NCBI GenBank assembly: GCA_035719045.1
Contig: DASTGO010000286.1
Span: 1 to 16,710, forward strand
Length of the DNA stretch: 16,710 bases
Source of the DNA: DASTGO01 sp035719045
GTDB taxonomy: Bacteria > Actinomycetota > Actinomycetes > Actinomycetales > Kineosporiaceae
Direction: 5' to 3'
Part shown: in pieces, positions 16,486 through 16,710 of the stretch
Layout of the letters: every line of letters begins with the position of its first letter
How positions within the stretch are numbered: position 1 is the stretch's first letter
The notes under the pieces: generated by a model
The model's database searches: none
Seen by the model: only the letters and a program-made list of their open reading frames with translations
Told to the model about the DNA's origin: nothing
Translations under genes and position numbers: made by a program

Positions 16486-16710
16486 ATGGAGGTCACCCGG
16501 ACGTGGTGGGTGGGAACTCTCACCGCAGTGGCTCTGCTGCTGCTGTTCGACCTCATCTTCACCAGCCGCCAGAACCGCCGCCCGACCGCCCGTGAGGCGG
16601 CTCTGGGAGTCGCCTTCTACAGCGGGGCGGCCATCGTCTTCGCCGTCGCCCTCACCGTCGGCTTCGGAGCCCGGTTCGGCGGCGAGTTCGCCGCCGGGTG
16701 GCTGACCGAG
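16486..16710 (+). CDS. TerC-family integral membrane protein, N-terminal part (runs off window)
   Basis: 75 residues are visible before the window ends. ATG 16486 is set by the GGAGG site ten bases upstream, which is also the target of the riboswitch. The first membrane span, WWVGTLTAVALLLLFDLIF (about 7-25), contains the conserved aspartate (Asp22) typical of TerC; a basic loop TSRQNRRPTAREAALGVAFY and a second span (about 41-60) follow, then GGEFAAGWLTE, which in TerC proteins continues into the YSLSVDN signature just beyond the window. TerC/Alx proteins are linked to manganese export or metal loading of exported proteins and were first named for tellurium resistance. The Mn2+ riboswitch in front strongly favours a manganese role. 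The rest of the protein cannot be judged. Confidence 0.9.
   Translation, partial: MEVTRTWWVGTLTAVALLLLFDLIFTSRQNRRPTAREAALGVAFYSGAAIVFAVALTVGFGARFGGEFAAGWLTE

Overview
The window is very GC-rich DNA (GC is visibly dominant throughout and strongly biased at third codon positions) with many GTG starts, 4-base ATGA/GTGA gene overlaps and one apparently leaderless promoter. Together with the gene content (a NarL-type two-component pair beside an ABC-2 transporter, a GAF-GAF-GGDEF-EAL protein, an actinobacterial-type small isoamylase-domain protein and TerC), this points to a high-GC actinobacterium. The genus cannot be fixed from the sequence. No tRNA, rRNA, CRISPR array, phage gene or intact insertion sequence was seen; this looks like ordinary chromosome with some repeat-rich intergenic gaps.

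Layout. Bases 1-1444 (+): the end of a membrane protein, translationally coupled to a secreted GH18-type lipoprotein. 1448-2554 (-): a family III CoA-transferase of the alpha-methylacyl-CoA racemase type. 2555-2867: a divergent gap with a short tandem repeat. 2868-4298 (+): an exported chymotrypsin-fold serine protease with a complete catalytic triad. 4299-4619: a gene-free repeat island with two mutually exclusive hairpins. 4620-7076 (-): a GAF-GAF-GGDEF-EAL cyclic-di-GMP protein. 7325-10900 (-): a complete pyruvate:ferredoxin oxidoreductase (nifJ) with a large terminator hairpin and a promoter carrying dyad sites. 11144-11626 (-): a small helical protein resembling the RsbR N-terminal domain, upstream of nifJ.

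11798-15618 (+) is a transport and sensing module. An ABC ATPase and its ABC-2 permease overlap by 4 bases and are followed by a perfect 16-bp hairpin. A NarL-family histidine kinase with an apparently leaderless promoter and its response regulator follow, also with a 4-base overlap, and end in another hairpin. 15913-16188 (+) is a stand-alone isoamylase N-terminal (CBM48-like) domain protein. The window ends inside a TerC-family membrane protein gene (from 16486).

The most informative non-coding element is upstream of terC: a yybP-ykoY-type manganese riboswitch (about 16342-16448). The 3' strand of its P1 stem can pair instead with the terC Shine-Dalgarno sequence, giving a readable translational ON switch. 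The nifJ promoter region is the second point of interest, because a GGAC/GTCC dyad centred about 42 bases upstream of the inferred transcription start suggests control by a DevR/NarL-type regulator responding to oxygen or redox state.
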